A stretch of DNA of 64,000 bases from Anodontia alba (lineage: Eukaryota; Mollusca; Bivalvia; Lucinida; Lucinidae). Position 1 is the stretch's first letter. Every line of letters begins with the position of its first letter. Shown piece by piece: positions 47,402 through 57,105 of this stretch. The DNA lies in NCBI GenBank assembly GCA_964016985.1, contig OZ024823.1:110844476-110908475 (forward strand), in the 5' to 3' direction. The notes under the pieces are model-generated. The model worked only from the letters and a program-made list of their open reading frames with translations, was not told where the DNA came from and made no database searches. Made by a program: the position numbers and the translations under genes.

Positions 47402-48681
47402 CGAGGGCGTGTCAATAAATAACCAGCCTATCCCATGTCCGATGGACCGAGACGGTCACGATTTTCGTGCTTTGATTCAATATATGTTTTATACATGGGT
47501 ATGAAATTGCACACGTATCGAGTCATTCTTAAATAAGATATTGAATGTCAAACATGGCTAGTGATGCAAAGGCATGCTTTTCATCTAAAGTTGAGTACTG
47601 TGCTGTAATTCGGTACTTGTATTTAAAAGGTAAAACAGGCAAGAAAATACACGCGAGTTAGCCGATGTTTATGGGTCTTCTGCACCATCTTATGCTCAGG
47701 TTAAATTCTGGGTAGGGGAATTCAAACGCGGTAGAACTTCTTTCGAAGATGAAGCCAGGTCTGGACGCCCACTGGATGCCACCGACGAAGAAATGTGTAA
47801 CAAAATTCGGGATCTGGTATACTCTGATAGGCGAACTCACTCAGGTGGAAGAAATGGGGCAGGCATTAGGCATTTGACATGGTAGCGTTTCAACAATCTT
47901 ACATGATCGTTTAGGTATGCGCAAGCTAACAGCCCGTTGGGTCCCCAAATCTCTTAGCGATGAGCAATTGGCAACCAGAGCATCAGTATGCAGCACCTTG
48001 TTGAAGCGTTTTAGGTCAAAAGATGATTTTTTTTTGCGTCTGGTGACTGTAGATGAGACTTGGGTTCATTATTATTAGCCAGAGAATAAAGCTCAGAGTC
48101 GTCAGTGGGTAGGGCCTGGGTCCGCGAGGCCAAAGAAGTTCAAGACGCAACCATCTGCTGGCAAGGTGATGGCCACAGTATTTTGGGACGCAAAAGGCGT
48201 TATTATGTTGGACTTTTTACCCAAGAGAAGTACAATAACTGGAGTGTACTATGCAAACTTGTTAGACCGAGAACCGCTATCCGTGAAAAACGCCGAGGTA
48301 AACTCTCTAAAGGTGTTTTGCTGCAACAGGACAATGCGAGAGTCCACACTTGCAAAGTTGCAATGGATGCTGTAGAGCGAAACGGGGATGAATTAATACC
48401 ACATCCTGCCTATTCGCCTGACCTAGCTCCTAGCGACTTCTTCCTATTCCCAAACTTGAAAAAGGATATCCGTGGGCTTCATTTCCGGTTTGATGAAGAA
48501 GTCGTGACGGCAGTTGAGGAGTGGGTCAGTGGAAAGGACCCTGACTTTTTCAGTTCTGGGCTGATGGCACTTGAACACCGTTGGTCTAAGTGCATCACAC
48601 TAGCGGGCAATTACATCGAAAAAGAAGAGGTGGATCTCAACCGGAAATAAGTTAGGCTGGTTACTTATTGACTCACCCTCG
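47402..48681 (+). mobile_element. mariner element, full length, inactive
   Basis: 1280 bp, the usual size of mariner. TA duplication at 47400-47401 and 48682-48683. The terminal inverted repeats start CGAGGGCGTGTCAATAAATA on the left and CGAGGGTGAGTCAATAAGTA on the right strand; 26 of the first 29 positions agree. Both ends intact, transposase broken. Confidence 0.95.
47554..48650 (+). pseudogene. mariner transposase, DD34D type, frameshifted
   Basis: A cut-and-paste transposase remnant. It starts ATG at 47554 (MASDAKACFSSKVEYCAV), then needs a frame change near 47655 to reach SAPSYAQVKFWVGEFKRGRT (helix-turn-helix region) and another near 47835. Further on are in-frame TGA (47876) and TAG (48076) stops and a third frame change near 48260. 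The catalytic signature is readable: TVDETWVHYY gives the first Asp, LLQQDNARVHT the second, YSPDLAPSDFFLF the third. There are 34 residues between the QDN Asp and the APSD Asp, the classic mariner spacing. The last 181-codon frame (48105-48650) is the C-terminal half. All catalytic residues survive but the gene cannot be translated whole. Confidence 0.92.
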
Positions 48682-48825
48682 TATTATATTACCTATTCAC
48701 ACAAACGAATCAAAGATAAACTTCTGGAGCGGAGACACAGAAGTTTCCAAAAGTTTGTGTTGCTGTTATTTTTTTCTCGGTAATATAGACTTCTCTCAGA
48801 CAAACCAAACTGTGAAAGTAAAAAA

Positions 48826-48827
<2 letters not shown>

Positions 48828-48891
<64 letters not shown>
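48828..48891 (+). repeat. (TG)n microsatellite
   Basis: About 32 uninterrupted TG units just beyond the mariner right end. Confidence 0.95.
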
Positions 48892-48892
<1 letters not shown>

Positions 48893-48941
48893 GGAGTTTC
48901 ATGTTTTAATTTAAATTTATTTTAAAAAAACATGCAAATTA

Positions 48942-49245
48942 CAGTTGACTCTCGTTATCTCGGCCTCGCTTATCTCGAATAACCGCTTATCTCGAAGTGA
49001 AAATCTTGTCCCTGCCTAAACATGAAAATCTCACAACAGGTGAAAAATATTGTGGAAAAGAGGAGAAATTTCTCCTCTTTTCCACAATATTTTCACTATA
49101 TCTCTAACTTCGGGAGTCCAATTACATATAAATTTGTTAAATGTGGGTGTTCGATTTATTTTTTCCTCAATTCTGCAAATCTGATATGTCGAGGTAAGGA
49201 TATCTCGAAGTATTTCATAGAGTCCCTTGGAATTCGAGATAACGC
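48942..49245. mobile_element. Tigger/pogo-like MITE, right end lost
   Basis: TA plus CAGTTGACTCTCGTTATCTC as at 32017. The right side reaches CGAGATAACG, then stops, and the LINE relic begins. An internal palindrome (49043-49096, arms GAAAAATATTGTGGAAAAGA and mirror) is absent from the 32017 copy. Confidence 0.7.
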
Positions 49246-49261
49246 GTTCCGCTAAGCTCAT

Positions 49262-50320
49262 CAGGACTGTTGCATAGCGTAACGGAACATCGTTACGTAT
49301 GGACAGTGAATTTGGCCAGTTTCCTCTTTTAATAACAACTTTAACAAATTGCCTTAACTTTTGACTGCACATTATTCAGTCAGGTAGTGATACCTTACTT
49401 TCAAAAGCTTATATGGAACAATTGAATGGTAGTACTGATAGTAATCGTTGGGTACAGTTTATATATTTTAAACGATCTTGGGTTTTGCCATTAGTACTTT
49501 TAATTTTTATGCCCTCGTTAACTCAGTAAAGTGCAAGGTTAAAGAAAATTACGTCTCACTTTGGAAGAAACAAATTTCAGATGATGAGGGAATGCAGAAA
49601 ATTCGAACATGCAAACTAATCAAACGAACGTTTGGACTTGAGACATATCTAGAAAATTTACATGACATTGATATAAAAAAATGTTTTTGTTCATTCAGAA
49701 TTGGTTCCCATAGGCTTAGAATTGAGAGAGGGTGGTGTATTGGTAAAAAAACAGAGGACAGGTTATGTGGGCAATGCAATGTAGTAGAAAATGAAATACA
49801 TTTTTTATGTCAGTGTAAAAAGAAATATGAAACTTTGAGGAAAAATATGTATGACAGCTTTAACGATACTAACTTCAAGATAAGAGCTGATCCGAACACT
49901 ACATTCTTTGATTTAATGACAATTCAAGATATAAACATTTTAAAAGCTGTTGGGAAATGTATACAAGTTTGTTTTATAACATAAAGCTTTTACTTATTAT
50001 TGATATTGCAATCCTATTAATTTATAAATCCAACATCTCTGTATTCATTAATAGCAGTGTATGGAATGAATTTGAGTGAGTGTTGGCAGAAATGCTTACT
50101 CATTTCATAAATGTTACTTGTACATGTATGTATTGTTATTGTTGTTTAGCCTATAACCCACTATGGGTATATTAGTGCAATAACTACTATTCCATTTTAT
50201 TCTGTTATGTGACGTTGTTTAGCGTAATTTACAATCATTTGTATATATGACGTCCATTATGCATTCAATTTGGGCTTAAAACATTTTATATCTTATTTTT
50301 TTTTTTTTTTTTTTTTTTTT
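49262..50320 (+). mobile_element. LINE (non-LTR retrotransposon), 5'-truncated
   Basis: Holds the C-terminal coding end and an untranslated tail ending in a T-rich tract near 50297-50320. The tail has CCTATAACCCACTATGGG and TATTAGTGCAATAA, like the 3' ends of several mollusc LINEs. Truncation at the left is typical of target-primed reverse transcription. Confidence 0.7.
49276..49984 (+). pseudogene. LINE ORF2 C-terminal fragment
   Basis: Lacks the reverse transcriptase core. It begins in a frame reading LRMDSEFGQFPLLITTL with a TGA at about 49349, continues through SDTLLSKAYMEQLNG, and shifts frame near 49470 into a 168-codon frame with WKKQISDDEGMQKIRT, CSFRIGSHRLRIERGW and a CxxC...HxxxxC finger (LCGQCNVVENEIHFLCQC). 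That arrangement matches the post-RT tail of LINE ORF2 proteins widely annotated in molluscs. No ATG start; not a functional gene. Confidence 0.8.
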
Positions 50321-50349
50321 CGTTTGCTAACTGGTAGAAATACTTACTA

Positions 50350-51113
50350 TGTTGAAGAAGGTAAACATTCGAATTTTTTGTTTAATCGTACTACATTTAT
50401 CTAAATGTTCACGTTTAAGTATCTGTCTTGTCGAAGAATCTCATATTTGTTGAGCGTGAATAGTTCTTCTGATATGGCTTTAATGACCTGCCTGGCCTAT
50501 GTAATATTCTCCGCACCCGTTACATGTTATGGCGTGAATCTCATTTTTTAAATCACAAGATATAATTTAATTCGTGTAAAATATTTTTCCATTGAAATTT
50601 TAGAAGTTATCCTCGTCTAAGCATTCAGAAAGACCACAATTGGGACAGCTACGTTACATCACGTAAACATGCCTATATAAATTTGACCCCCTTAAACCCC
50701 ACTTTTATATAGTAAAACTGGGGTTTACAGGGGTATACATTATTTTTTCTTATTTTGCTTAAAGACATAGATTGTGGGTACTCGTTAGAACCGCCTCGCC
50801 GAGGCGGTTCTAACGAGTATCCACAATCTATGTTTTGAGCAGAAATATGAAAAATATCAGAATTTTTTATCTGAAAATTTTCTTTTTTTTTTTTTTTTTT
50901 TTTTCTTTGACTGTAAAATTTTCAATATATTTGAATAGGTGTGTTTTCGTAATGTAAACTTGTATGTGTATCTGTAAATTTTGCTTTAGTAATTAGTTTC
51001 TTGAGATTTGGAGGTTGTCGTTTGCTTTTTATTAGTTTTGTACCTGAGAGTTCCTCTCGAATTGTTCGGTCACCAATTAAAAGGTGAATGTTATTCTGTA
51101 AAGTACCAAACAA
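50350..51113 (-). pseudogene. Penelope-like element fragment with GIY-YIG motif
   Basis: Read on the minus strand. The N-side part (51113-50955) has RQPPNLKKLITKAKF, matching the NL..LL..AK segment that follows the RT fingers in Penelope-like elements. After an inserted P1 (50657-50954) it resumes with SCPNCGLSEC, then CDLKNEIHAITCNGCGEYYIGQAG-like sequence; the YYIG core is at about 50485-50550. IHAQQI and REHLDKCS-like stretches follow, as in the endonuclease linker. Several in-frame stops (near 50625, 50590 and 50480) show it is dead. No RT core or terminal repeat is in view. Confidence 0.75.
50657..50954 (-). mobile_element. P1 MITE inside the Penelope-like relic
   Basis: Complete, 298 bp, lengthened by a 20-base T run. 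It separates the RT-side and endonuclease-side parts. TTA on one side and TAA on the other would allow a TA duplication here, but other copies do not support this. Confidence 0.9.
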
Positions 51114-51249
51114 TTCAGTATTATTTTATACTTCGAGACATATGGAATCACTTCCTTGTGGTTTTAGTGGGTGGAGTTAGGTGTTCATCCCGTGGTATTC
51201 ATATGGCTTTCTTGATACCTTCTGATGTAATTGTTAGTGGATAATTCCG

Positions 51250-51700
51250 TTTCTTTAAGGCGGTGCGTAGTTCTGATATTTATTTTCGCACATATATTGC
51301 GTAGTTTTATTAAATTAACTTATAACAAGTAACGCCAACATTTATTTTGTTTATTAACATCTCATTCCGCGTATATTTATTGAGATTATTGGAAAAGATT
51401 GCATGGCGTCATACGGGTAACTCTCAAGGGTACAAACAATGACGGTCGCATAACAAACTTAATAGAATATACGTATGTCAAAAGCCTTCACTTCTTTATT
51501 CTGACTTACAGTTTTTTACTTTATTACAGGTACTATTTCGGAGACGCAGCATTAAACAATCATGTTTTGCTGTTTCTTATATTTCTTTTCGTGATAAATT
51601 TAAACTTATTAACCAGTGCATCAGAAATGCATTTTTGACAAATTAAGCCGCTAAGAATATTCATCCAGGGATTTGCTTGAGTTTTTCAAGATGGATATTT
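51250..51700. other. No recognised feature
   Basis: AT-rich. The frame 51399-51638 has no recognisable motif. Confidence 0.35.
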
Positions 51701-51705
51701 TGTAT

Positions 51706-51709
<4 letters not shown>

Positions 51710-51757
<48 letters not shown>
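51710..51757 (+). repeat. (CT)n microsatellite
   Basis: Uninterrupted CT run of about 24 units. Confidence 0.95.
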
Positions 51758-51761
<4 letters not shown>

Positions 51762-51799
51762 AACACCGTTGTGTTCTACAATACCGAATGATCCTAAAA

Positions 51800-51902
51800 G
51801 CCTCGGACCAATCAATGGGTCTGAGTAAAAGCGGACAGTAAAGGTCTTGATCAGACTGCGCGGATGTGCAGGCTGATCTAGATCTTCGTTGTCCGCATAC
51901 CA
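51800..51902. repeat. Family C foldback, partial
   Basis: CTTGATCAGACTGCGCGGAT to CTTCGTTGTCCGCATAC. A second partial copy is at 52600-52690. Confidence 0.6.
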
Positions 51903-52056
51903 TTATCAGTATTCCCCTCAGCAGTTATTATATGTCTTCCTAATCTGCTCTTTTTACTAAAACTACCGTACTGAAAACGAAAACGTATGCGCGCAAAAAA
52001 AAACAAAATCATTTCGTGTTATTTTATATTGAACATCTTCCAGATTGGATAGTATA

Positions 52057-52186
52057 CAATTATTGACTGTTGAGGTATTGGATATCCACCAGAGAATACC
52101 AGTATAGACCGAGGCGATGGCCGAGCTCAGTATTAGTATTCAATGAAGGATATCAACGTCATAGCAAATACGGAAATAGTCAATAA
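52057..52186. mobile_element. Small MITE with ACAATTATTGACTRTT ends
   Basis: ACAATTATTGACTGTTGAGG on the left; the right end is the complement of ACAATTATTGACTATTTCCG. GGATATC motifs mirror each other inside. T- and G-rich low-complexity DNA follows to 52260. Confidence 0.6.
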
Positions 52187-52399
52187 TTGTTGTTTTTTTT
52201 TTTTGTTGTTTTTTTTTTTTTTTTTGTTTTGTTTTGTTTTTTAAGGGGGTGGGGGTGGGTGGGTTGGTTTATATATAATTTCTCTTGGTAAAACTGTGGC
52301 AATAACGGTCATAACGGTCAACACACGACCCCAGGTATATATATATATATATGTTGAGAGTTAATCATTAACAGTGCAAATGATTTGTTTACCTGAGGC

Positions 52400-52535
52400 C
52401 TTTCGGTTTTCGCCTTCTTCAGAGGTTTTCGGGCCCATGTTTTCTGGCCCATGTGATAACAGTTATCAGGTCGCAGCGGGCCAAACAACATGGGCCCGAA
52501 AACCTCTGAAGAAGGCGAAAACCGTATTCGCCCTG
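52400..52535. repeat. Foldback with arms of about 40 bp
   Basis: TTTTCGCCTTCTTCAGAGG / GGGCCCATGT on the left is mirrored by ACATGGGCCCGAAAACC / CTTCTGAAGAAGGCGAAAA-type sequence on the right, around a loop with GATAACAGTTATC, itself a palindrome. Unrelated to the other families here. Confidence 0.8.
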
Positions 52536-52599
52536 CGCTTGCGCAAGGTATCATCCGGACATTCGCTCCTCATTTAAACATTGTATAGTATCCAATGAT

Positions 52600-52690
52600 T
52601 CTGTTCGCGGACAGCGAATGCCCTGATCAGACTGCACGGATGTGCAGGCTGATCTCGGCCTTCGCTGTCAGCATATGACCGAAGACATGT
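52600..52690. repeat. Family C foldback, partial
   Basis: CCCTGATCAGACTGCACGGA to CCTTCGCTGTCAGCATATG. Confidence 0.6.
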
Positions 52691-52699
52691 TTTCGCATA

Positions 52700-53130
52700 G
52701 GGTGGCCCATATTAGACTTTCGAATACAGCGTAAATAGGTTCGCTTTCATTTTCAGTCGAACATTTATGATAAACGCCTTTCGTTCTTTTCTTTCCCATG
52801 GCATCCGAAGAAAAGTAGCTACTTACACTTCTATAGTATATCTAATAGTCTGGCCCCAGACCCTTTCTTTATTTTTCTTTTCTTTCTTTTTCTTCTCCTT
52901 TTTTTCTGAGGACCACAACACTTGTATAGCTTGTAGAATTTTTGTTTACTTCAGTCCCTTGGCTAGAAAGAAAGGTTTTTGTTCAGCCTTAGGTAACTTG
53001 AAGTTGGATTAAAGAGGGTCATGGTAAAAAAATAATGTAGAGAAAGAGAGAATTAGATATAAAACAAAAACGACTGGAGTCAGTCTATATATCTAACTAT
53101 GAACTCGTAATGTGATGCACTTAGTATCAT
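52700..53130. other. No recognised feature
   Basis: T/C-rich stretch and unassigned DNA. The 81-codon frame at 52767 has no domain. Confidence 0.35.
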
Positions 53131-53132
53131 TC

Positions 53133-53412
53133 CATCACGAAAACATGTCTATATAATTTTGACCCCCTTAAATCCCACTTTCATATAATAAAACTGGGGT
53201 TTACATGGGTATACATTATGTTTCTTATTTCTGCTCAAAAACATATATTGTGGGTACTCGTTAGAATCGCCTCGTCGATGCGGTTCAAACGAGTACCCAC
53301 AATCTATGTTTTGAGCAGAAATATGAAAAATATCTGAGTTTTATTATCAGCAAAATTTCATTTTTTGTTGGTAAAAATTTCAGTATATTTGAATAGACAT
53401 GTTTTCGTAATA
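53133..53412 (-). mobile_element. P1 MITE, complete
   Basis: CATCACGAAAACATGTC to GTTTTCGTAAT. The centre is mismatched at CGTCGATGCGG. Confidence 0.9.
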
Positions 53413-53423
53413 CGAACTGCAAC

Positions 53424-53630
53424 GTCAGAAAACGTACCTTCCGACATATGCGTCCAGCAAAGATTCAGATCAGCCTGCGCAGCCGCGCAGTTTGATCAGA
53501 CCCTTCGTTGTCCTTATAAACAAAACTTTGCACCCTTGCCTACCCAAAATGTGCCCAGTGAAGATTCCGATCAGACTGCGCGAATTCGCAGGTTAATCTC
53601 TGGGCGCACATGTTCGAATGTTCGTTTTAA
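53424..53630. repeat. Family C foldback
   Basis: ACGTCAGAAAACGTACCTTC to GGGCGCACATGTTCGAA. The 130-codon frame 53365-53757 runs through P1 and this repeat and is a shadow. Confidence 0.7.
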
Positions 53631-53761
53631 TACGTTCATTATATACCCTTATAGTTTACAAGTAGAGACACGGACTCGGTTTGGCACTGATCGCATATCC
53701 AATAGTATTTCAATGTTTGTACGAACTGCCAATTATAAGAGGTTACATTCTGTCTAAGTTA

Positions 53762-53983
53762 TCCATTTATGCCGAGTGAACTCTTCAACTTCTAAACTTT
53801 TGATAGGTCCATTACTTATAGAAGAGGGGTTAATTAGTGATTTAAGTATTACCATGTTGTATAGAAATTCCTCATACATTCCTCAAACGGCGTAGAAACT
53901 GATCAGATTTCGCATTCTGTGGTGTCTGATCTGGATCTACGTTGTGGTCTGATGTCATTTTTGGGACGCTAGGCATAAATCGA
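53762..53983. mobile_element. TTAA-type MITE abutting the receptor gene
   Basis: CCATTTATGCCGAGTG on the left and CGCTAGGCATAAATCG on the right, with a decayed family D palindrome (53885-53945). Same group as 39447 and 45561. Its right end is about 6 bases from the stop codon of the receptor gene, so it supplies the gene's 3' flank. Confidence 0.7.
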
Positions 53984-53988
53984 GCAAT

Positions 53989-56175
53989 TTATTCATTAGA
54001 AGCGAAATCTAAAAGTGATTTACAAAATGTCATTGCAGTGGGTTTAAGTACAAAACTGTTCATGACTTCTACTAGAAAAGTTTTTGTCGATTTCCTTAAC
54101 ACGGAATCTAACAGCGGAGTCAGTAAATTGTCATCTCCTACATCTTTTACTATTGTCGCTATAGGTTTATCTTTTTCACAAGCTATGTTAATTTCTCGCT
54201 TGCACCTTAGACATTCACAGGAAGCTTTGCTATGAAAATATACCACTACTGATGACTGTCGTATACAACGCTCTGTCTCGCTTACTAGAGTTAATCCTAA
54301 TCTGTATTCATTAAAACCGTCACATATTAACTTATCCTCAGTAGGTAGTAGTTTTTCGAAGCACTCGGATAATAAAGGAAGTATCGTGTTTTTAATGATT
54401 TCCTCCTCTTTCTGGCAAAATATCAGAAACACTAAATACTTTTTATTAATTCTGTCATTTTGAAATTTTAAAATATAATCCTCCCTTTTCTTCTGTCTAT
54501 GTTTTCGCTGTAAAAATAATTTACCCAAGACAACGATTGCAGCTATAATCGCCAAAAATATAGTTGAAAGAGTAACTGATACTATGATGACACTGTTTCT
54601 TTCACAGAGATGTTGACTTTTCAATACCGCACTATTGTCTATTGGAACAAGTTCACCATCCAGTAAACAGTCTAAATGTGGACTTTGTGATACTCGTGGT
54701 ACCAGATAAACATATAACCACTTGATAAACGGACTTCTGTCGCAATCGCAAATGAATGTGTTTCCGCTGAAGTCCAAAGTGAAACGAGCTCCTTTGTCGT
54801 TTAGAAGAAATGAAAAATGCACATAATCAACTTTGCTCAAAACATGAATTCTGTTGTATCGTAAGTCTAAATACTTTAACTTGTGAAGATGTGAAAGAAA
54901 TAAGTCAAGTGATGTGAGCAAATTATTGGACAGATCGATAATTTCTAGATTCTTATTTCTTTCAAAAACATTTCTAGGAATATAAGTGAGTTTATTTTGA
55001 GATAGGGTTATCTTACGCAATCTTATCAATGTCAAGAAAAAATATTCAAAATCTTTGAAATGTTCCATTACATATAGTTTATTATGGTTCAAATACATTT
55101 CTTGAAGTGTTGTTATATTTCTAAAGAATTTAGGTGAAATGTATTCTAAACCATTAGAAGATAAATCAATTAATTCTAATTTGAACTTTCCACAGTCATC
55201 ACAAGTAGCGTTAAACCACTTCAGTTTATTGTTTCTGAGGTATAAGTTTTTCAAATTTTCCAAGTTTCTACAGCCAGTACAGGTATAATAACCATCCATT
55301 TCTACTATGGAAAACCCGGATATATCGAAGAAAAGGTTATCGGCATAAACACTTTTCAATGACGGAAATCCTCGTAAGTCCAAACCTATTTTTCTGATTT
55401 TTGGACCTTTGTAAGTTTTAATATACGTAAATGCCCAGTGCCTTGTCGGCGTGCGGCTTATATCTAGAGTTCTTAGGCTGGGGCACTGGATGTCGGCATA
55501 ACTATCCAGGTCAAGGTTGGAAAAATAAATGACACCTGATAAATTCAAGGTCTTAACCGAATCGCACAACTGACGCAGGCTGAAGTGATCTACCTGAATA
55601 AAAGTTAAACCCTGAAAGCTTAATGTATTTATTGGTCTTTGCCCTAAATTGCTTAGAAAAGCGTTATCTATTTTTACAGGAGCGCTGTTTATAAAGTTTA
55701 ATGTGAGTTCCGTTAAATTTGTTAATGACGTATTTAACAGAAAAACTTTTTTAACTTCGTCAAATTTTAGACTGCGACTGTAAGATAAATCTAGTACTTT
55801 CATGTTTGGAAGTCCGAGAAATGTTTCTTTAGCGAGGTAATTAAGCCGGCCACCATGGATTCCCAACTTTTTTAAGTTAGAAAGTTCCTGAAAAATTGGT
55901 TTGTGGCCATCTTTGAAAGCTACCCCATAGGGTGATTGTATATCGAGCACTGTCACATTTTCCCAAACTGATGAGTCAAAGTTCAAACTATCGGCTTCTA
56001 TGTTTATATCTCTCAAGTAGACTTCTTGGATAGTATTTGGAAAATAAGTTGGTACTCGATGACAGGTCATTCTTATTTCTGTTCCAAAACATCCGTCTTC
56101 CGTGAGGTTATCACCAGCAGTAATTATGAAACAGGCTAGTTGAATTGCAATGTATATCCAAATGCGAAATACCAT
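53989..56175 (-). CDS. Toll-like receptor (LRR ectodomain, TM, TIR), single coding exon
   Basis: Innate immune pattern-recognition receptor type, probably plasma or endosomal membrane. The open frame extends to 56226 (745 aa), but I place the start at its 18th codon (56175): the minus strand before it reads TATTTCTTACAG at 56205-56194, a strong 3' splice site, and from that Met a clean signal peptide follows (MVFRIWIYIAIQLACFIITAG). Numbering on the 745-residue frame: N-cap cysteines C46/C55; about 13 LRRs from 115 to 490 (for example LKNLYLRNNKLKWF, LEIIDLSNNLLTSL); C-terminal cap CDC at 493-495 with C520 and C541; transmembrane 545-568; basic stretch 572-582; TIR about 596-743. The TIR is divergent: box 1 is KYLVFLIFCQKEEE, and the BB-loop region reads ICDGFNEYRLGLTL with no proline. 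The closest group in memory is bivalve TLRs with a CTGD..FRPG motif. Ligand unknown. An AATAAA on the minus strand overlaps the stop codon (53993-53988). Confidence 0.9.
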   Translation of the reverse strand: MVFRIWIYIAIQLACFIITAGDNLTEDGCFGTEIRMTCHRVPTYFPNTIQEVYLRDINIEADSLNFDSSVWENVTVLDIQSPYGVAFKDGHKPIFQELSNLKKLGIHGGRLNYLAKETFLGLPNMKVLDLSYSRSLKFDEVKKVFLLNTSLTNLTELTLNFINSAPVKIDNAFLSNLGQRPINTLSFQGLTFIQVDHFSLRQLCDSVKTLNLSGVIYFSNLDLDSYADIQCPSLRTLDISRTPTRHWAFTYIKTYKGPKIRKIGLDLRGFPSLKSVYADNLFFDISGFSIVEMDGYYTCTGCRNLENLKNLYLRNNKLKWFNATCDDCGKFKLELIDLSSNGLEYISPKFFRNITTLQEMYLNHNKLYVMEHFKDFEYFFLTLIRLRKITLSQNKLTYIPRNVFERNKNLEIIDLSNNLLTSLDLFLSHLHKLKYLDLRYNRIHVLSKVDYVHFSFLLNDKGARFTLDFSGNTFICDCDRSPFIKWLYVYLVPRVSQSPHLDCLLDGELVPIDNSAVLKSQHLCERNSVIIVSVTLSTIFLAIIAAIVVLGKLFLQRKHRQKKREDYILKFQNDRINKKYLVFLIFCQKEEEIIKNTILPLLSECFEKLLPTEDKLICDGFNEYRLGLTLVSETERCIRQSSVVVYFHSKASCECLRCKREINIACEKDKPIATIVKDVGDDNLLTPLLDSVLRKSTKTFLVEVMNSFVLKPTAMTFCKSLLDFASNE

Positions 56176-56193
56176 GGCGATGGAACACACCTT

Positions 56194-56205
56194 CTGTAAG
56201 AAATA
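56194..56205 (-). promoter_or_regulatory. Probable 3' splice site upstream of the receptor start
   Basis: TATTTCTTACAG on the minus strand, 18 bases before the preferred ATG. It implies a non-coding first exon further upstream (higher coordinates). Confidence 0.6.
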
Positions 56206-56239
56206 TACGTTTATTTTAGGCCGCATGTTGATGATAGAT

Positions 56240-56425
56240 TATTTGGTGTTTTACGTCTCTTTAAATTTTATTTAGGTCATATCGAGACGATGATGAGGTG
56301 ATTATGAAAAGTCCTGTGTAATGAAGCGCCACGCATTCATCAGCTGAATTCTTCCCTTTGTTACATTCGAACCAGGGACCACTCGTAGCGAAGTCAGGGG
56401 AGCTATCGCCTAGCCACGTGTACGC
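56240..56425 (-). mobile_element. tRNA-related SINE upstream of the receptor gene
   Basis: On the minus strand: CGTGGCTAGGCGATAGC (A-box-like), CCTGGTTCGAATGTAAC (close to a B box), then a body ending AGAGACGTAAAACACC and AAATAA. A 3' end of GTAAAACACC-type sequence is common in invertebrate SINEs. Not the same body as 26484-26780. It lies in the inferred 5' intron or promoter of the receptor, in the same orientation. Confidence 0.6.
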
Positions 56426-56440
56426 TTCGCAAAAAGCTGA

Positions 56441-56648
56441 GAGATTTTACCTTATGAAGTGTGCGCTGAGCGAAGACGCAGGTCATCTTGGGCATCAGCG
56501 CATTCTGATCAGCCTTTGCTATCCGCCTGGATAAACCCTAGATCAAATGACTATCAAATGAGCGTTCCTTGAAATCTTTTGAGCAGACAGGGCATGTACA
56601 AGCTGATCTGAGTCTTTGTTGGGCGCACGTGTTGAAAGTAACAGTTTC
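56441..56648. repeat. Family C foldback
   Basis: TTTTACCTTATGAAGTGTGC to TTGTTGGGCGCACGTGTTG, with a diverged middle. Confidence 0.6.
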
Positions 56649-56691
56649 ACACATCGCGGCTCATTTAACGCACACCATGCGGGGAAAAAAT

Positions 56692-56731
<40 letters not shown>

Positions 56732-56772
56732 GATAAGTTTTCTTATATTTACTTTTGATATTTCATGTAAAT

Positions 56773-56946
56773 CATTACGAAAACACGTCTATTCAAATAT
56801 ATTGAAAGTTTCATCGCCAAAAACTGAAAGTTTTCAGATAAAAAATTTTCATATTTTTCATATTTATACTCAAAATATAGAATGTGGTACTCGTTAGAAC
56901 CGCCTCACTGAGGCGGTTCTAACGAGTACCCACAATCTATGTTTTT
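56773..56946 (+). mobile_element. P1 MITE, right half missing
   Basis: CATTACGAAAACACGTC through the central palindrome to AATCTATGTTTTT, then other sequence. A pure T tract of 34 bases lies just upstream (56697-56730). Confidence 0.85.
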
Positions 56947-57019
56947 GCCCACTTCTAATAGTTATCCATTCAGATTCCTTGATTCAGATTGCTGAGATAC
57001 ATTCCCTAAGAAAATGGAA

Positions 57020-57105
57020 ACGGTGCAGATCCAGATCAATTGAAACCAACTGATCTGGATCTACACTGTTGGTAAAGGCAGGGTATATCCGGGTTCAGCA
57101 GGACA
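57020..57105. mobile_element. TTAA MITE fragment, right part
   Basis: GCAGATCCAGATCAATTG with its mirror, then GGTATATCCGGGTTCAGCAG as at 61410-61432, ending ACAATTTTAAA. A run of about 26 A at 57207-57232 and unassigned DNA to 57540 follow. Confidence 0.5.

Noticed and set aside
53365..53757. 130-codon plus-strand frame
   Set aside because: It runs through the end of a P1 element and a family C foldback.
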